Source: Adonisia turfae CCMR0081 (GTDB lineage Bacteria > Cyanobacteriota > Cyanobacteriia > Phormidesmidales > Phormidesmidaceae). From it: 64,000 bases of DNA. Below the pieces are notes generated by a model. The model was not told the DNA's origin, did no database searches, and saw only the letters and a program-made list of their open reading frames with translations. Location of the stretch: contig NZ_QXHD01000004.1 in assembly GCF_011009555.1 (NCBI RefSeq), positions 753,449 through 817,448 of the forward strand. The letters run 5' to 3'. Of this stretch, positions 7,265-18,629 are shown one piece after another. The number at the start of each line of letters is the position of its first letter. Position 1 is the stretch's first letter. The position numbers and the translations under genes are program-made.

Positions 7265-10200
7265 ATGACTAGTCATCAATTGCCTCCCAAGCAGGGTCTG
7301 TACGATCCTCAATTTGAGCACGATGCGTGCGGAGTCGGCTTTGTTGTGCAAATAAAAGGACTAGCCTCCCACGAGATTGTGCAGCAGGGGTTACAAATTC
7401 TCTGCAATTTGGAACATCGTGGAGCGTGTGGTAGCGAAGTAAATACAGGGGATGGAGCCGGTATTCTAGTGCAGCTGCCCCACCGCTTTTTACAGAAGGT
7501 GGCTACAGCGGAAGGCTTTACGTTACCTGAGGCTGGGCAATACGGTGCAGGGATAATTTTTACGTCGCCAGACCCACAGGTGAGAGCTGAGAGTCGGCAA
7601 CGATTTGAGTCGGTGGCGGCTCAAATGGGCCAAAAGGTTTTAGGCTGGCGCGATATTCCGACAGACAATAGCACCCTGGGTGCAACAGCGCAGGCTAGTG
7701 AGCCTTTCATGCAGCAGGTGTTTATTCAACGTTCAGCAGACCTGGAAGACGATCTGGCGTTCGAAAGAAAACTCTATGTCATTCGCAAGATTGCTTACAA
7801 TGCCATTGGCAAGTCAGGGCATGATACCTACTGGTATCCGACTAGTTTGTCATGCCGCACGATGGTTTATAAGGGAATGTTGACACCACCCCAGGTGAGA
7901 GACTTTTTCCCAGATCTAAGCGATCCCGATTTTGAAAGCGCTCTGGCTCTTGTGCATTCTCGCTTTAGTACCAACACCTTCCCCAGTTGGGAGCGGTCTC
8001 ACCCTTATCGATACATTGCTCACAACGGTGAGATCAATACCCTGCGCGGCAACATTAACTGGATGGTGGCCCGGCAGTCCATGTTTGAATCAGAATGTTT
8101 TGGTGATGACATGGCCAAAGTCAAGCCGGTCATTAATATCAACGGTAGTGACTCAACCATTTTTGATAATGCTTTAGAGCTGCTGGTTTTGTCAGGAAGA
8201 TCATTGCCCCATGCAGTGATGATGATGATCCCTGAACCGTGGACCGGGCATGAATCCATGGACGATGCTAGCAAAGCATTTTATGAATACCATGCCTGTT
8301 TGATGGAGCCTTGGGATGGTCCGGCATCGGTGGCATTTACCGATGGCTCGATGATTGGCGCGGTGCTTGATCGTAACGGTCTGCGACCTTCTCGTTATTA
8401 CGTCACCAAAGATGACCGAGTCATTATGGCCTCAGAAGCAGGGGTGCTACCTGTGGAGCCGGAGCAGGTACTTGAGAAAGGACGGCTACAGCCGGGTCGC
8501 ATGTTCTTGGTCGACATGGCGGCTGGTCGGATTATCGGCGACGAGGAACTTAAGGCAGAGATTGTTAACGCCCAGCCTTACCGCCAGTGGTTGAATCAAC
8601 ATCAGGTCAGCCTGGAAAAGCTGCCTGCTCAGACGCCACGGGCTGAAATCGCTGGAGGCACGCTGCGACAGCGGCAGATGGCATTTGGTTATACGTTTGA
8701 AGAGCTGCGCATGCTCCTGACACCGATGGCTCAGAATGGTGTCGAGGCGATTGGTTCCATGGGAACTGATACGCCCCTAGCAGTGCTCTCAGATCGGCCT
8801 AAGCTACTGTATGACTATTTTCAACAGCTGTTTGCCCAGGTCACCAATCCTCCCATCGACTCTATTCGAGAAGCAATCATCACGTCGGCGGTGACCACAC
8901 TAGGTTCGGAGCGTAATTTGCTAGATCCGCAACCTGAGAGCTGCCGATTAATTCAGCTGAAGACTCCGGTAATTAGCAATGGTGATTTGGCTAAGCTGCA
9001 AAATATTGATGAATCTGGGTTTGCTGCCCTAACCCTACCGATTTTGTTTGATCCTCAGACAGGGGTGAAAGGGTTAGAGGCAGCGATGGAAGAGATTTGT
9101 GCTCGGGTAGATGATGCGATCGCAACCGGCACTAACCTGATTATCCTGTCTGATCGTGGCATGGACGCTAGACATGCGCCGATCCCAGCACTGCTTGCCG
9201 TTTCCGGTCTGCACCATCATCTGATCCGAACAGGGACACGCACTCGCGTTGGCATTATTCTCGAATCCGGTGAACCTCGGGAAGTGCACCATTTTGCCGT
9301 TCTCCTGGGTTATGGCTGTAGTGCCATCAACCCTTACCTTGCCTTTGAAACCATTGAAGGCATGATTGCTGATGACATGCTCATGAGCATTACCCCCAAG
9401 GATGCCTACAAAAACTACATCAAAGCAGTTACCAAAGGCACTATCAAAATTGCCTCAAAGATTGGTATTTCCACATTGCAGAGCTATCGAGGGGCTCAAA
9501 TTTTTGAAGCCATTGGTCTCAACCACAGCGTCATTAATAAATACTTTACCTGGACCGCCTCCCGCATTGAGGGTATTGGACTGGATGTAATTGCCCAAGA
9601 AGCAATTATGCGTCACGGCCATGGCTTTGCCGAGCGCGGTGATATTCCGATTCTAGATGTGGGTGGTGACTATCAATGGCGTAAAGAGGGTGAAGCGCAT
9701 CTGTTTAATCCAGATACCATCCACACGCTGCAGCAAGCGGTGCGCTCAGGTGATTACGAAACCTATAAGCACTATGCGAACTTGGTCAATGACCAGAGCA
9801 AACAGCACTTTACCCTGCGGGGGCTATTGGACTTCAAGCCACGTCAGCCCATTCCCATTGAAGAAGTAGAACCCATTGAAGCCATTACCCGCCGGTTCAA
9901 AACTGGGGCGATGAGCTACGGCTCCATTTCTAAGGAAGCCCATGAATCCCTGGCCATAGCCATGAACCGCGTGGGAGGTAAATCCAATACCGGTGAAGGA
10001 GGCGAAGATCCCGAACGGTTTACCTGGACTAATGAGCAAGGCGACTCTAAAAACAGTGCCATTAAACAGGTGGCATCGGGACGCTTTGGTGTAACCAGTC
10101 TCTATCTCTCCCAAGCAAAAGAGATCCAGATCAAAATGGCCCAGGGTGCAAAACCTGGAGAAGGGGGTCAGCTACCTGGACGCAAAGTATATCCCTGGAT

Positions 10201-11851
10201 TGCCAAGGTCCGTCACTCCACGCCCGGTGTGGGTCTGATTTCTCCGCCCCCCCACCACGATATTTACTCCATTGAGGATTTGGCTGAGCTGATCCACGAC
10301 TTGAAGAATGCTAATCGTGCAGCCCGCATTAACGTCAAACTCGTTTCTGAAGTGGGTGTGGGCACCATTGCGGCAGGTGTGGCTAAAGCCCATGCCGATG
10401 TCGTCCTGATCTCCGGCTTTGATGGTGGTACGGGGGCCTCTCCTCAAACCTCCATTAAACATGCAGGCTTACCCTGGGAGTTAGGACTCGCAGAGACCCA
10501 TCAGACATTGGTGCTAAACAATCTGCGTAGCCGCATTGTTGTTGAAACCGATGGGCAGATGAAAACTGGCCGCGATGTGGTGATGGCCGCATTGTTGGGT
10601 GCAGAAGAGTTTGGTTTCTCCACAGCACCGTTGGTCTCATTGGGCTGCATCATGATGCGGGTGTGCCAGAAAAACACGTGCCCAGCCGGGATCGCGACCC
10701 AAGACCCCCGCTTACGTAAAAGCTTTGTGGGTGATCCTGACCATGTGGTGAACTTTATGCAGTTTATCGCCCAGGATGTGCGAGAGATTATGGCTGAGCT
10801 GGGTGTACGCACCTTTGATGAGCTGGTGGGTCATACCGACTGGTTAGCTGTGCAGGCTGCTGTTAACCATTGGAAGGCGAAGGGCGTAGATCTCTCCAAG
10901 ATTTTGGAACAACCTCAAGTTGATGACAGTGTAGGGCGTTATTGCCAGATTCCCCAAGACCATGGCCTGGATAAGTCATTGGATATCACCACTCTGTTGG
11001 ATTTATGTAAGCCTGCCATTGAGACTGGTGAAAAAGTCAGTGCTACATTGCCCATTTGCAATATCAACCGTGTGGTCGGGACCATTCTCGGCAATGAGAT
11101 TACTAAGAAACATTGGGAAGGTTTGTCAGAAGATACCGTGCATCTGACCTTCCAGGGTAGTGCTGGCCAGAGTTTTGGAGCTTTTGTTCCTGCTGGTGTC
11201 ACCCTGAAGCTGGAAGGAGACGGTAACGATTACTTAGGCAAAGGTCTGAGTGGTGGCAAGATTGTTGTCTATCCACCAAAAGCGTCTACATTTGTGCCTG
11301 AGGAGAACATTATTATTGGTAACGTAGCCTTTTACGGCGCTACCGGTGGTGAGGCTTACATTTATGGCATGGCTGGGGAGCGCTTCTGTGTGCGCAACTC
11401 AGGTGTACATGCAGTGGTAGAAGCGGTTGGTGACCATGGCTGCGAATATATGACGGGGGGTAAGGTGGTCGTGTTAGGCACCACTGGACGCAACTTTGCA
11501 GCGGGTATGAGTGGTGGCATAGCCTATGTGCTGGATGAAGCCGGAGACTTTGCCACCCGGTGTAACACTGAGATGGTGGACTTAGAACGTCTGAAGGAGG
11601 CAGAAGAGATTGCTGATCTCCGCGAGATGATTGAAAAACACCACCGCTATACCGGCAGTCATAAAGCAAAAACAGTCATCGACCATTGGGAAAGTGTCTT
11701 GCCGAAGTTTGTCAGAGTGATCCCTCGTGACTATAAGCGCGTGATTCAGTCTCTGCAGCAGGCGTTGCAAGATGGTCTGAGCGGTGATGATGCGCTCTCG
11801 GCTGCATTTGAAGCGAACATCAAAGATGTTGCACGAGTTGCTGGTAACTAG
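7265..11851 (+). CDS. gltB: Glutamate synthase large subunit (GOGAT)
   Basis: A 1529-residue enzyme from the ATG at 7265 (MTSHQLPP). Reading the upstream frame would add 39 non-homologous residues. HDACGVGF at about residue 19 places the class II amidotransferase nucleophile Cys22, after short propeptide removal. The rest follows in family order: glutaminase domain, central domain, FMN-binding synthase domain ([33 protein letters not shown]), the 3Fe-4S cysteines in [15 protein letters not shown], and the C-terminal GXGXG beta-helix. It makes two glutamates from glutamine and 2-oxoglutarate. The adjacent gltD indicates the pyridine-nucleotide type rather than stand-alone Fd-GOGAT. Confidence 0.95.
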   Translation: MTSHQLPPKQGLYDPQFEHDACGVGFVVQIKGLASHEIVQQGLQILCNLEHRGACGSEVNTGDGAGILVQLPHRFLQKVATAEGFTLPEAGQYGAGIIFTSPDPQVRAESRQRFESVAAQMGQKVLGWRDIPTDNSTLGATAQASEPFMQQVFIQRSADLEDDLAFERKLYVIRKIAYNAIGKSGHDTYWYPTSLSCRTMVYKGMLTPPQVRDFFPDLSDPDFESALALVHSRFSTNTFPSWERSHPYRYIAHNGEINTLRGNINWMVARQSMFESECFGDDMAKVKPVININGSDSTIFDNALELLVLSGRSLPHAVMMMIPEPWTGHESMDDASKAFYEYHACLMEPWDGPASVAFTDGSMIGAVLDRNGLRPSRYYVTKDDRVIMASEAGVLPVEPEQVLEKGRLQPGRMFLVDMAAGRIIGDEELKAEIVNAQPYRQWLNQHQVSLEKLPAQTPRAEIAGGTLRQRQMAFGYTFEELRMLLTPMAQNGVEAIGSMGTDTPLAVLSDRPKLLYDYFQQLFAQVTNPPIDSIREAIITSAVTTLGSERNLLDPQPESCRLIQLKTPVISNGDLAKLQNIDESGFAALTLPILFDPQTGVKGLEAAMEEICARVDDAIATGTNLIILSDRGMDARHAPIPALLAVSGLHHHLIRTGTRTRVGIILESGEPREVHHFAVLLGYGCSAINPYLAFETIEGMIADDMLMSITPKDAYKNYIKAVTKGTIKIASKIGISTLQSYRGAQIFEAIGLNHSVINKYFTWTASRIEGIGLDVIAQEAIMRHGHGFAERGDIPILDVGGDYQWRKEGEAHLFNPDTIHTLQQAVRSGDYETYKHYANLVNDQSKQHFTLRGLLDFKPRQPIPIEEVEPIEAITRRFKTGAMSYGSISKEAHESLAIAMNRVGGKSNTGEGGEDPERFTWTNEQGDSKNSAIKQVASGRFGVTSLYLSQAKEIQIKMAQGAKPGEGGQLPGRKVYPWIAKVRHSTPGVGLISPPPHHDIYSIEDLAELIHDLKNANRAARINVKLVSEVGVGTIAAGVAKAHADVVLISGFDGGTGASPQTSIKHAGLPWELGLAETHQTLVLNNLRSRIVVETDGQMKTGRDVVMAALLGAEEFGFSTAPLVSLGCIMMRVCQKNTCPAGIATQDPRLRKSFVGDPDHVVNFMQFIAQDVREIMAELGVRTFDELVGHTDWLAVQAAVNHWKAKGVDLSKILEQPQVDDSVGRYCQIPQDHGLDKSLDITTLLDLCKPAIETGEKVSATLPICNINRVVGTILGNEITKKHWEGLSEDTVHLTFQGSAGQSFGAFVPAGVTLKLEGDGNDYLGKGLSGGKIVVYPPKASTFVPEENIIIGNVAFYGATGGEAYIYGMAGERFCVRNSGVHAVVEAVGDHGCEYMTGGKVVVLGTTGRNFAAGMSGGIAYVLDEAGDFATRCNTEMVDLERLKEAEEIADLREMIEKHHRYTGSHKAKTVIDHWESVLPKFVRVIPRDYKRVIQSLQQALQDGLSGDDALSAAFEANIKDVARVAGN

Positions 11852-11995
11852 CCAGTACTTCGTAATGTTGGCTTAAATTTGACTCATTATTTCCATCATC
11901 GATATCAGTTTTGGCCAGTTTTATTGTCCCGGTGGCAGTGCTCGCCTTGCAAAAATCACAATACGTCATTCCTTTTTCAATCTACGACTTCTCCC

Positions 11996-13480
11996 ATGGG
12001 TAAACCAACAGGCTTTCTCGAATACACTCGCGAAATTGCGCCAGATGTCTCACCACTGATGCGAATTTCTCATTGGCAAGAGTTTCATACGCCATTGCCG
12101 GATGACCAGCTACGCAATCAAACAGCGCGCTGTATGGACTGTGGCACACCCTTTTGCCATACGGGGAATACCATTAACCGCATGGCCAGTGGGTGCCCCA
12201 TCTATAACCTGATTCCTGAGTGGAATGATCTGGTGTATCGAGGTCTGTGGAAAGAGGCTCTGGATCGATTACATAAGACCAATAACTTTCCAGAGTTTAC
12301 GGGGCGGGTATGCCCCGCGCCCTGTGAAGGTGCCTGTGTATTGGGGATTCATAATCCGCCAGTGACGATTAAAAATATTGAGCACGCCATTATTGATAAA
12401 GGCTGGGAAGAAGGTTGGGTTGTGGCTGAGCCGCCAGTTCAACGCACTGGGAAGACAGTTGCCGTGGTGGGTTCTGGCCCCGCTGGTTTATCGGCAGCAG
12501 CCCAGCTCAATAAGGCTGGCCATCTGGTCACGGTATATGAGCGAGCTGATCGACCGGGGGGATTGCTGATGTATGGCATTCCCAATATGAAGCTTGAGAA
12601 AGAAACGGTGGTGATGCGTCGTCTCAAGCTGATGGAGCAGGAAGGCATTCGATTTATTTGTAATGCCGAAATTGGTAAGGATTTGCCAGCTGAGCAACTG
12701 GTTAAAGACTATGATGCGGTGATCCTATGTACTGGTTCAACTCGACCTCGAGATTTACCCATTGAGGGACGTGATGCCAAGGGAATTCATTTTGCTATGG
12801 AGTTTTTGACAAAAAACACCCAAGCAGTGATGGATCCTACGCTGAATGACCAGGCAATTTCTGCTACGGGCAAGGACGTGGTGATTATCGGTGGTGGTGA
12901 TACCGGCACCGACTGTGTAGGCACCTCTATTCGTCATGGCTGCGCCAGTGTTACTCAGCTAGAGATCATGCCTAAGCCACCAGCGGAGCGGGCTCCTAAT
13001 AATCCTTGGCCCGAATGGCCCAAGGTTTACCGTATGGACTATGGCCAGGAAGAGGCTGCTGCTAAGTTTGGGGGCGATCCGCGAGCTTACCTATCCACGG
13101 CGACTAAGTTTGAGGCGGGGGACGATGGCCAGGTCAAGGCGATCCATGTGGTGGATGTGGCCTGGGAGAAAGATGATAGTGGCCGCTTCCAAATGCAAAA
13201 AGTGGCAGGCTCAGAGCGAGTCATTCCGACGCAGCTGGTCCTGCTGGCCATGGGATTCCTTGGACCAGAACAGCCCATTATCGATGCCCTGGGTCTGGAG
13301 CAAGATGGCCGTAGTAATATTCAGGCTGAATATAACAAGTACACCACTAGCCTACCTGGGGTATTTGCTGCGGGCGACTGCCGCCGAGGTCAAAGCCTTG
13401 TAGTATGGGCATTTAATGAAGGTCGTGGAGTGGCGCGGGAATGCGATCGCTACCTGATGGGCCATACCGATCTGCCGTAA
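11996..13480 (+). CDS. gltD: Glutamate synthase small subunit
   Basis: A 494-residue flavoprotein that passes electrons from NAD(P)H to GltB. The start is taken at ATG 11996 ([14 protein letters not shown]), where homology begins; the open frame from TTG 11879 adds unlikely residues. The N-terminal Fe-S ligands are [13 protein letters not shown] and CPAPCEGAC. Two Rossmann motifs follow: [14 protein letters not shown] (FAD, about 155) and [13 protein letters not shown] (NAD(P)H, about 297). The C-terminal [18 protein letters not shown] completes the FAD site. It lies 144 bases after gltB on the same strand, so the two are an operon. Confidence 0.95.
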   Translation: MGKPTGFLEYTREIAPDVSPLMRISHWQEFHTPLPDDQLRNQTARCMDCGTPFCHTGNTINRMASGCPIYNLIPEWNDLVYRGLWKEALDRLHKTNNFPEFTGRVCPAPCEGACVLGIHNPPVTIKNIEHAIIDKGWEEGWVVAEPPVQRTGKTVAVVGSGPAGLSAAAQLNKAGHLVTVYERADRPGGLLMYGIPNMKLEKETVVMRRLKLMEQEGIRFICNAEIGKDLPAEQLVKDYDAVILCTGSTRPRDLPIEGRDAKGIHFAMEFLTKNTQAVMDPTLNDQAISATGKDVVIIGGGDTGTDCVGTSIRHGCASVTQLEIMPKPPAERAPNNPWPEWPKVYRMDYGQEEAAAKFGGDPRAYLSTATKFEAGDDGQVKAIHVVDVAWEKDDSGRFQMQKVAGSERVIPTQLVLLAMGFLGPEQPIIDALGLEQDGRSNIQAEYNKYTTSLPGVFAAGDCRRGQSLVVWAFNEGRGVARECDRYLMGHTDLP

Positions 13481-13548
13481 AGACGATCGTCTGACGAGAA
13501 AGTATACAATCTTAAGGGCAAACTTGATGAGTAAGCTCTTAAAATTCA

Positions 13549-14013
13549 ATGACATTACAAGTGGGTGATCCGGCTCCTGACTTTAGCTTGGCTGATGCAG
13601 ACGGTAATACCGTCAGTTTGGCTGATCTAAAGGGTCAACGTGTGGTGCTATATTTTTATCCTCGTGATAATACCCCTGGGTGCACAAAAGAAGCCTGTGC
13701 GTTTCGAGACAACTACGAAGCCTACCAGGCCAAAGATGTGGTTGTTTTAGGTGTCAGTGCAGATGATGCTAAGTCCCATCAAAAGTTCATTACCAAACAC
13801 GACCTGCCCTTCCCACTGTTAGTGGATGAAGAGGCCAAAGTAGCCACTGCCTATGGCAGCTATGGCCTCAAGAAATTCATGGGCAAAGAGTATATGGGTA
13901 TTAGTAGGAGTACCTTTGTAATTGGCCCTGATGGGAATTTAGAAAAAATCTACCGCAAAGTAAAAGCTGAGAAACATCCCGTTGAACTACTGACTGCCCT
14001 CGACGAACTTTGA
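13549..14013 (+). CDS. bcp: Thioredoxin-dependent peroxiredoxin, Bcp/PrxQ type
   Basis: A 154-residue peroxiredoxin. The peroxidatic cysteine sits in TPGCTKEACAF (about residues 43-53). The second Cys, five residues later, is the resolving cysteine of the PrxQ/Bcp class. It reduces hydroperoxides at the expense of thioredoxin; this is family knowledge. The Nudix gene begins 5 bases after its stop and the next gene overlaps that one, so the three form a tight operon. Confidence 0.92.
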   Translation: MTLQVGDPAPDFSLADADGNTVSLADLKGQRVVLYFYPRDNTPGCTKEACAFRDNYEAYQAKDVVVLGVSADDAKSHQKFITKHDLPFPLLVDEEAKVATAYGSYGLKKFMGKEYMGISRSTFVIGPDGNLEKIYRKVKAEKHPVELLTALDEL

Positions 14014-14017
14014 ATCC

Positions 14018-14473
14018 ATGCCGCAGTTTTGGCGACCAGTCCGTACCCTTTTGGGCTTACTTTTGCGACGACCTTTAGTCGGTACGTGTGTAATACCGAT
14101 TTTGCCCGATGGTCGCATTGTCTTAATTCAACGCCGTGATAGTGGGCGTTGGGGTTTACCGGGGGGACTGGTCGATTGGGGTGAAGATATCGCCACATCT
14201 GCCCAGCGCGAGCTACTGGAAGAAACAGGTCTAGCTATCCTGAAAATTGGTCGTCTGGTCGGCGTATATTCCCATCCAGAGCGTGATCCGCGGTTTGATT
14301 CTATTTGCGTCGCCCTCGAAGCCTATGTGGATGGTGAATTTTATATTCGTGATAAAGCTGAGGTAATGAGAATCGCAGCATTTACAGTGGATGACATTCC
14401 CCGTGGTAACCTAGCCCACGATCACGATCAACAGCTACAGGACTACTTTAATGGAGCCATTGTTTTGGCCTAG
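14018..14473 (+). CDS. Nudix hydrolase
   Basis: A 151-residue protein with a complete Nudix box, GX5EX7REUXEEXGU, spanning GGLVDWGED to RELLEETGL (about residues 49-71). The substrate cannot be told from sequence; the family hydrolyses nucleoside diphosphate derivatives. It lies 5 bases after the peroxiredoxin gene, and its last 23 bases overlap the following hydrolase gene, which implies translational coupling. Confidence 0.9.
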   Translation: MPQFWRPVRTLLGLLLRRPLVGTCVIPILPDGRIVLIQRRDSGRWGLPGGLVDWGEDIATSAQRELLEETGLAILKIGRLVGVYSHPERDPRFDSICVALEAYVDGEFYIRDKAEVMRIAAFTVDDIPRGNLAHDHDQQLQDYFNGAIVLA

Positions 14474-15290
14474 TGCTGGCCAAATGCCCGTACGCAACCT
14501 GCGCCGTAAGCTTCAGTACGGTCAGCTGTTTTGGCGGGAAGTGGGGCGAGGTCAGACAGTCATTTTTCTGCATGGCTCCTGGCATGACGGTGATCAATGG
14601 AGCGAGACCCTAGCTCTAATGGGTCGGCAGTATCACTGTCTGGCACCTGATTTAATTGGCTTTGGTGAGTCAGAACGCCTACAAGATAAGACAGCCTACT
14701 CGATTGCGATGCAGGTAAAGACACTGGCAGAGCTACTAGACTCCCTGCGCATCGGTTCCGTTGTGCTAGTTGGCCATTCCCTAGGGGCTTGGGTAGCAGC
14801 TCGTTATGCCCTGCGTTATCCAGAGCAGGTTAAAGGACTATGTGTCCTGGAACCCGAAGGTTTTGCCTATACTCCTAAGCGTTGGCGGCGAGAACGTTGG
14901 TTGATTAGTCCTTTGAGTGGATTATGGTTAGCGATTACTAAGCCATTTGCTCGCAAATCCACCCCCGGTCAGACACCTACCTGGTTGCAAAATTATCATT
15001 GGCGACAGCTATTACGGCGTCATCCTGCAGCCTGCCGGTTACTCTTCCAGCGTCGCCGTAATGTGTTAGAACCTGAAATTGTTGGCGGCCTGGCCAATCT
15101 TTCAATGCCCATGGTGGCCCTGCAAGGAGAACATGTAGGAGAAACCAGCCGACAGCTGACCCAAACGTTTGAGACGGCTGCTCCCAGGGCAACAGTAAAG
15201 GTGTTGCCAGGAAAGGATGAGCTGCCTACCTATGGGGCAAAAGCAATTGCAGAGTTTTTAGGACATTGGTTACCAGTTATTGATAAATAA
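14451..15290 (+). CDS. Alpha/beta hydrolase
   Basis: A 279-residue alpha/beta-fold hydrolase. An oxyanion-hole HGS motif (FLHGSWHDGDQW) is near residue 39, and the nucleophile elbow GHSLGA is near residue 105. The C-terminal acid/His region is less clear: I see KDELPTYGAKAIAEFL but no strong GHxxxxE, so the catalytic His is uncertain. The ATG at 14451 overlaps the Nudix gene; ATG 14484 (MPVRNLRRKLQ) is an alternative. Its last 14 bases overlap the convergent helicase gene. The substrate is unknown. Confidence 0.85.
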   Translation: MEPLFWPSAGQMPVRNLRRKLQYGQLFWREVGRGQTVIFLHGSWHDGDQWSETLALMGRQYHCLAPDLIGFGESERLQDKTAYSIAMQVKTLAELLDSLRIGSVVLVGHSLGAWVAARYALRYPEQVKGLCVLEPEGFAYTPKRWRRERWLISPLSGLWLAITKPFARKSTPGQTPTWLQNYHWRQLLRRHPAACRLLFQRRRNVLEPEIVGGLANLSMPMVALQGEHVGETSRQLTQTFETAAPRATVKVLPGKDELPTYGAKAIAEFLGHWLPVIDK

Positions 15291-16620
15291 AGACTCGTTT
15301 TGCTGCCCGTGTAAATGCCACATAACACAGCTGATTTCTCTCAATCAGCTTCGAATTTCTCATTAAATCTGGCAAATCTATAAATACGTCTTGGAACGTG
15401 GAGCCCTGACTTTTATGCACTGTCAGGCTATAGGCATAGTTCACATCGTGAAACTGTTGCCTGAATTCCCAGAAAATCTCCCATTGTTTAGTGGTGGCAT
15501 AGTCCCGTGAGCGACGTTCATAGTCAGGCAGGCTGATTTCCTGGAGTACATTCAGGTCTTGAAACTTGCCCTCTTCTGTATAAACAACCAGCTGCCATGT
15601 CGGTAACCCCTCTATTTTTCCGGGTTTTACCTCTAACACTTCACACTCTTCTGAAGTTTGGAGAATAATGCCGCCCTCCTCAAGGCATGGGTTGTTGGCA
15701 ATGAGTCTCTCCCCAGGTACAAACTGTTGTAAATCGTCACCGTAGATCGCATGACGAATCATACGGTTTAAAGTTTTAACCCGCTGGTTAGTATAGGCAA
15801 GCACTCTCACATAGTTGGGGTCGGCTTTGTATTTATCGCAGGTGAAGGCACGGATGAGCACATCACGCCAGGGATATTTGGGCAGCACAAAGAAGCCTTC
15901 GGTGCGATCGCAATTCACATCGCTTTCATATCGAGGTAACTGCTCCCGCTCCATGTTGCGACGAATGTCATCGGCAATCACCCCAATCGCCCCGCCATAG
16001 CGAATCACCTGGGATAGAGACGACTGATGCATAATCTGGCTAAAGCAGCATGACTCCGTTTCATTGACAGGCGGTAGCTGAGCCGGATCCCCTACAAATA
16101 GCATCTGGGTGGGAATATCCAATCGAGAAATGGCCTCCACCAGTAGCTTCCACATCTCCTGGTTGATCATGGAGCATTCATCCACGATCACCAGTCGATA
16201 GTCCGGCACCTGATTATGCTGGTCGCTAACTGACTTAAAAATTTGCTCACCGCTGCCCGTGTCAATGACCGGTTTTAGCCCCAGCAATCGGCAACAAGTG
16301 ACTGACTCCACATCTTTGATATCCCACTGGGTGGCCATGGTTTTGAGCACCTTGGTGGCTTTATTACTAAAGGCCGTCAGCACAATCGGCCAGTCACAGC
16401 CTTGATCACGCAAATAGGTAACCAGAGCTTGTAGCAGAGTAGTTTTGCCCGTACCCGCATAGCCTGTCAGTAAATAGAGCTTGGATGGACTCTGCAAAAA
16501 TTCCTCAATGGCTTGCAGTGCTTCCCACTGCTCCTCGCTTAACTCAATCCCTGGCAGTATTTCTGGAATCGTGGCAGCGCTATCCATTTGAGCGAAGCAT
16601 CCGGGTACGAAATCCATCAT
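15277..16620 (-). CDS. RecD-like ATP-dependent DNA helicase (SF1)
   Basis: A superfamily 1 helicase of about 447 residues. Motifs in order are Walker A (GYAGTGKTT), Walker B (LVIVDECSMI), motif III (MLFVGDPAQLPPV), and the UvrD/RecD2-type C-terminal motif YAYSLTVHKSQGSTF followed by NQLCYVAFTRA. It lacks the N-terminal extension of RecD2, so it resembles the short AAA_30/UvrD_C_2 helicases. Starts are ambiguous: the frame opens at TTG 16644, with ATGs at 16620, 16617 and 16587. A role in DNA repair or recombination is inferred from the family. Confidence 0.85.
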   Translation of the reverse strand: MMDFVPGCFAQMDSAATIPEILPGIELSEEQWEALQAIEEFLQSPSKLYLLTGYAGTGKTTLLQALVTYLRDQGCDWPIVLTAFSNKATKVLKTMATQWDIKDVESVTCCRLLGLKPVIDTGSGEQIFKSVSDQHNQVPDYRLVIVDECSMINQEMWKLLVEAISRLDIPTQMLFVGDPAQLPPVNETESCCFSQIMHQSSLSQVIRYGGAIGVIADDIRRNMEREQLPRYESDVNCDRTEGFFVLPKYPWRDVLIRAFTCDKYKADPNYVRVLAYTNQRVKTLNRMIRHAIYGDDLQQFVPGERLIANNPCLEEGGIILQTSEECEVLEVKPGKIEGLPTWQLVVYTEEGKFQDLNVLQEISLPDYERRSRDYATTKQWEIFWEFRQQFHDVNYAYSLTVHKSQGSTFQDVFIDLPDLMRNSKLIERNQLCYVAFTRAAKRVFIYQ

Positions 16621-16765
16621 AACCTGAGGGACAAAGAAGTACAAAAGAACTATTTACCATCAATACTGATTCTCTATATTTCTCAGCACCATTGCTGCTT
16701 TAGGGGAAGATTTACCTTAAACCTATAATCATGAAATATGTGGAGATCAATGGCTTGCCTATTGC

Positions 16766-18574
16766 CTATAGCTGAGCCGTTATGGTTTTGCCATCGGCAG
16801 GTTTACCCCACAGATAGCCCTGCATATACTCACAACCTAAGGTTTCAAGGGTCGCTAGTTGGACTGAATTTTCAACGCCTTCGGCGGTTACACTCATGCC
16901 TAGCTCATGGGCTAAATTGACGATAGCCTTGATGACCTTCAGACCTTTCGTCGTATTGTTCATTTGGTGGATAAAGGAACGATCAATCTTTAAGTTTTCA
17001 ATTTTTAAGCTGTATAGATAGCTGAGCGACGATGAGCCCGTACCAAAATCATCAATGCTCACCATAATTTGATAGCGCTTAAGCTTCTCTAAGGTGGCTA
17101 GAACAACGTCTGTTTTTTGCATGAGGCCATATTCAGTAACGTCAAAGGCAAGATTTTGATGATCAATTTGAGTTTCTCCTAATATGCGATCCAGATAGTC
17201 GATAAAGTCTCTTTGAGTTAGCTGCTGAGATGATATATTGACATGTAGCTTAAATGAAGAATGCAGTAAATTTTGCTCTTGCCATTCTTTGAGTTGTTGA
17301 CAGGCATACCGCAGAACATAGCGGTCTAACTCAAGAATGAGTTCGGTTTCTTCTGCAACAGGAATAAATTCATCAGCACTCAATATGCCCCTTTGAGGAT
17401 GATTCCAACGCACTAGAGCTTCTAAGCCATTCAGATAATTGTCTGCCAAAGAGATAATAGGGTGATAAACAAGGATTAACTCTTGGTTATGCAACGCTCT
17501 ATGCAACTCATTTTGCACTTCAAAGAAGGAGAATGTACGTTGATGCATACCAGAATTAAAGATCTCTATTCTACCAGCACCTTCAGCTTGAGCCTGAGAT
17601 AATGCAGTGGCTGCATCTCTCAATATATGAGTAGCCTGTTGATATTTATGGGAGTGTAGAACAATACCAACCTCAATTTGTCCATAGATTAAGTGATTGC
17701 TGATGTGGAAAGGGTACGTAACTTCTCGCTGTAATTGTTCTGCAAATTGAGTAATTTGTTCCTCACTCCGAAAGGCCTCAATTAAAATAGCAAATGTATC
17801 TTCTCCAAAGTTTGCCAATAGAGAACCTGGCCAGGTTATTGTCTCTAAGCGACTCTTAATCGCTACAATGAGCTGGTCTACAGCTTGGTGCCCAAGGGAA
17901 TTTTTAACTAGCTGTAGTTTGTTATATTTAAGCAAAATGACGGCCAGTCTTTGGGTTGGGTTAGACTGTGCTTGTGTGAATGATTGTTGTAATCGCTGAG
18001 TTAGCAAAACTCTATTAGGCAACCCAGTAATGCTATTATGGGTTGCCATATGTACGAGTTCTTCTTGCATGCGTAACCGTTCACCAATTTCTTTCTCTAG
18101 CTGAGCGGTACGTTGCATGACCCGTTGTTCCAATTGAGAGTTGAGCTTTTGGATTTCAGATTGGGCAGCACGTAATTTTAGATGATTGTCAATTCGGGCT
18201 AGTAGTTCTTCCGCTTGAAATGGTTTGGGAATATAGTCCACGCCTCCTAGATCAAAGGCTTTGACTTTCTCATCAGTTTGATCTAAGGCACTCAGAAAAA
18301 TGACAGGAATCTCTTGAGTTATTGGATTTGCTTTGAGCAGGCGGCAGACCTCATAGCCATCCATTCCAGGCATTTTAATATCTAAGAGAATCAGGTCTGG
18401 CTGGGCTGCCTTAGCAATTTTGAGCGCGACCTCGCCGTTGATGGCACTGCGTACTTTGTACCCCTGCTGAGTCAACACTGTAGATAAAAAATCTAGATTG
18501 GGGGGGACATCGTCCACCACTAAGATATCGCCGCAGGGTAAAGGATTTAGTGATGCATCTGAGGGTTGGGTCAT
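16766..18574 (-). CDS. Response regulator with degenerate GGDEF and EAL domains
   Basis: About 602 residues from ATG 18574. An N-terminal receiver domain has phospho-acceptor Asp in LLDIKMPGMDGYEV and Lys in DYIPKPF. A coiled coil (about 135-170) follows, then a GGDEF-like domain and an EAL domain. The GGDEF signature is replaced by NFGEDTF, so cyclase activity is unlikely and it may be a GTP-sensing module. The EAL domain keeps LEALVRWNHP, the DDFGTGSSSLSYL loop and the late EGVEN, so c-di-GMP phosphodiesterase activity is likely. It begins 55 bases after the hybrid kinase on the same strand, which is its probable phosphodonor. Confidence 0.9.
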   Translation of the reverse strand: MTQPSDASLNPLPCGDILVVDDVPPNLDFLSTVLTQQGYKVRSAINGEVALKIAKAAQPDLILLDIKMPGMDGYEVCRLLKANPITQEIPVIFLSALDQTDEKVKAFDLGGVDYIPKPFQAEELLARIDNHLKLRAAQSEIQKLNSQLEQRVMQRTAQLEKEIGERLRMQEELVHMATHNSITGLPNRVLLTQRLQQSFTQAQSNPTQRLAVILLKYNKLQLVKNSLGHQAVDQLIVAIKSRLETITWPGSLLANFGEDTFAILIEAFRSEEQITQFAEQLQREVTYPFHISNHLIYGQIEVGIVLHSHKYQQATHILRDAATALSQAQAEGAGRIEIFNSGMHQRTFSFFEVQNELHRALHNQELILVYHPIISLADNYLNGLEALVRWNHPQRGILSADEFIPVAEETELILELDRYVLRYACQQLKEWQEQNLLHSSFKLHVNISSQQLTQRDFIDYLDRILGETQIDHQNLAFDVTEYGLMQKTDVVLATLEKLKRYQIMVSIDDFGTGSSSLSYLYSLKIENLKIDRSFIHQMNNTTKGLKVIKAIVNLAHELGMSVTAEGVENSVQLATLETLGCEYMQGYLWGKPADGKTITAQL

Positions 18575-18629
18575 TATGCTCAAAATTAAGGAGAGTGATT
18601 CAATATAGTCAGCACTGTGATAGAAGAGT